DNA of 15,603 bases from contig JBFFXF010000170.1 in NCBI GenBank assembly GCA_041569895.1, positions 1 to 15,603 of the forward strand, read 5' to 3'. This document shows positions 15,457 to 15,603 of the stretch, piece after piece (positions within the stretch are counted from its first letter, which is position 1; each line of letters opens with the position of its first letter). A program made the position numbers and the translations under genes. The notes under the pieces were generated by a model that worked only from the letters and a program-made list of their open reading frames with translations, made no database searches and was not told the origin of the DNA. This DNA is from JBFFXF01 sp041569895 (GTDB lineage: Bacteria; Planctomycetota; UBA8108; JACQVS01).

Positions 15457-15603
15457 TCTGCGTCTTTATCTGCGTACTCTGGCGATCGGTCGAGGACGAG
15501 TCGGATTCCGATTCCGATGTCCGATGTCCGATGTCCGATGTCCGATTCCGATGACCGATGTCCGATTCCGATTCCGACTCCGACTCCGACTCCGACTCCG
15601 ATG
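15457..15603 (+). repeat. Composite intergenic repeat, locus 4 (cut by window edge)
   Basis: Starts 18 bp upstream of the sulfatase ATG, so it overlaps that gene's 5' leader and probably its promoter. TCTGCG cores at 15457 and 15469 with a degenerate TCTGGCG at 15478; then a CCGANT array from 15508 to the end: CCGATT, four CCGATGT in a row, CCGATT, CCGATGA, CCGATGT, two CCGATT, four CCGACT, and CCGATG at the edge. The 7-bp variant CCGATGT dominates here and is rare in the other loci. No GTNCCC module is seen inside the window. Confidence 0.83.

Overview
The window is GC-rich bacterial DNA. The side-by-side PSCyt2/PSD1 (DUF1549/DUF1553) and DUF1501 genes, plus an S1-family lipoprotein sulfatase, suggest Planctomycetota or a near relative (PVC group; a high-GC acidobacterial-type lineage is the alternative). 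No rRNA, tRNA, CRISPR array, integrase or transposase was found.

Layout. (1) 1-112: the C-terminal end of a probable four-helix-bundle protein, followed by a 14-bp tandem repeat and a strong hairpin. (2) 113-515: a non-coding stretch filled with short-period repeats. (3) 516-7478, minus strand: infA (IF-1, TTG start), then an AddB-like nuclease/scaffold gene, then an AddA-like helicase-nuclease gene whose start overlaps the addB stop. Together the last two encode a double-strand-break repair enzyme. (4) 7600-9952, plus strand: a hydroxypyruvate reductase that closely resembles plant peroxisomal HPR1, then a class I FbaB-type fructose-bisphosphate aldolase. (5) 10232-13659, plus strand: a PSCyt2/PSD1 protein and a Tat-signal DUF1501 protein, coupled by an ATGA overlap. 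(6) 13955-15439, minus strand: a lipoprotein sulfatase with an intact formylglycine motif.

The unusual feature is a family of four composite intergenic repeats: 211-493, 10027-10194, 13680-13914 and 15457-15603 (cut by the window edge). Each is built from several short tandem modules with different periods: GTNCCC (6 bp), CCGANT with 7-bp variants CCGATGA/CCGATGT, TCTGYG cores spaced about 9 bp, and at two loci GTCGTYY (7 bp). The modules keep the same cyclic order and the same strand at all four loci, whatever the direction of the neighbouring genes. Loci 1 and 2 share an exact 24-bp word containing an inverted repeat, which grows into a perfect 12-bp stem at locus 2. Loci 2, 3 and 4 bracket the PSCyt2-DUF1501 pair and the sulfatase gene like direct repeats around cassettes. 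I know of no described name for this element; its function is unknown.

Functionally the window has a housekeeping core (translation initiation, recombination, central carbon metabolism) and an accessory module (PSCyt2/PSD1, DUF1501, sulfatase) of the kind often linked in Planctomycetota to breakdown of sulfated polysaccharides. That link is inferred from family context, not shown by the sequence.
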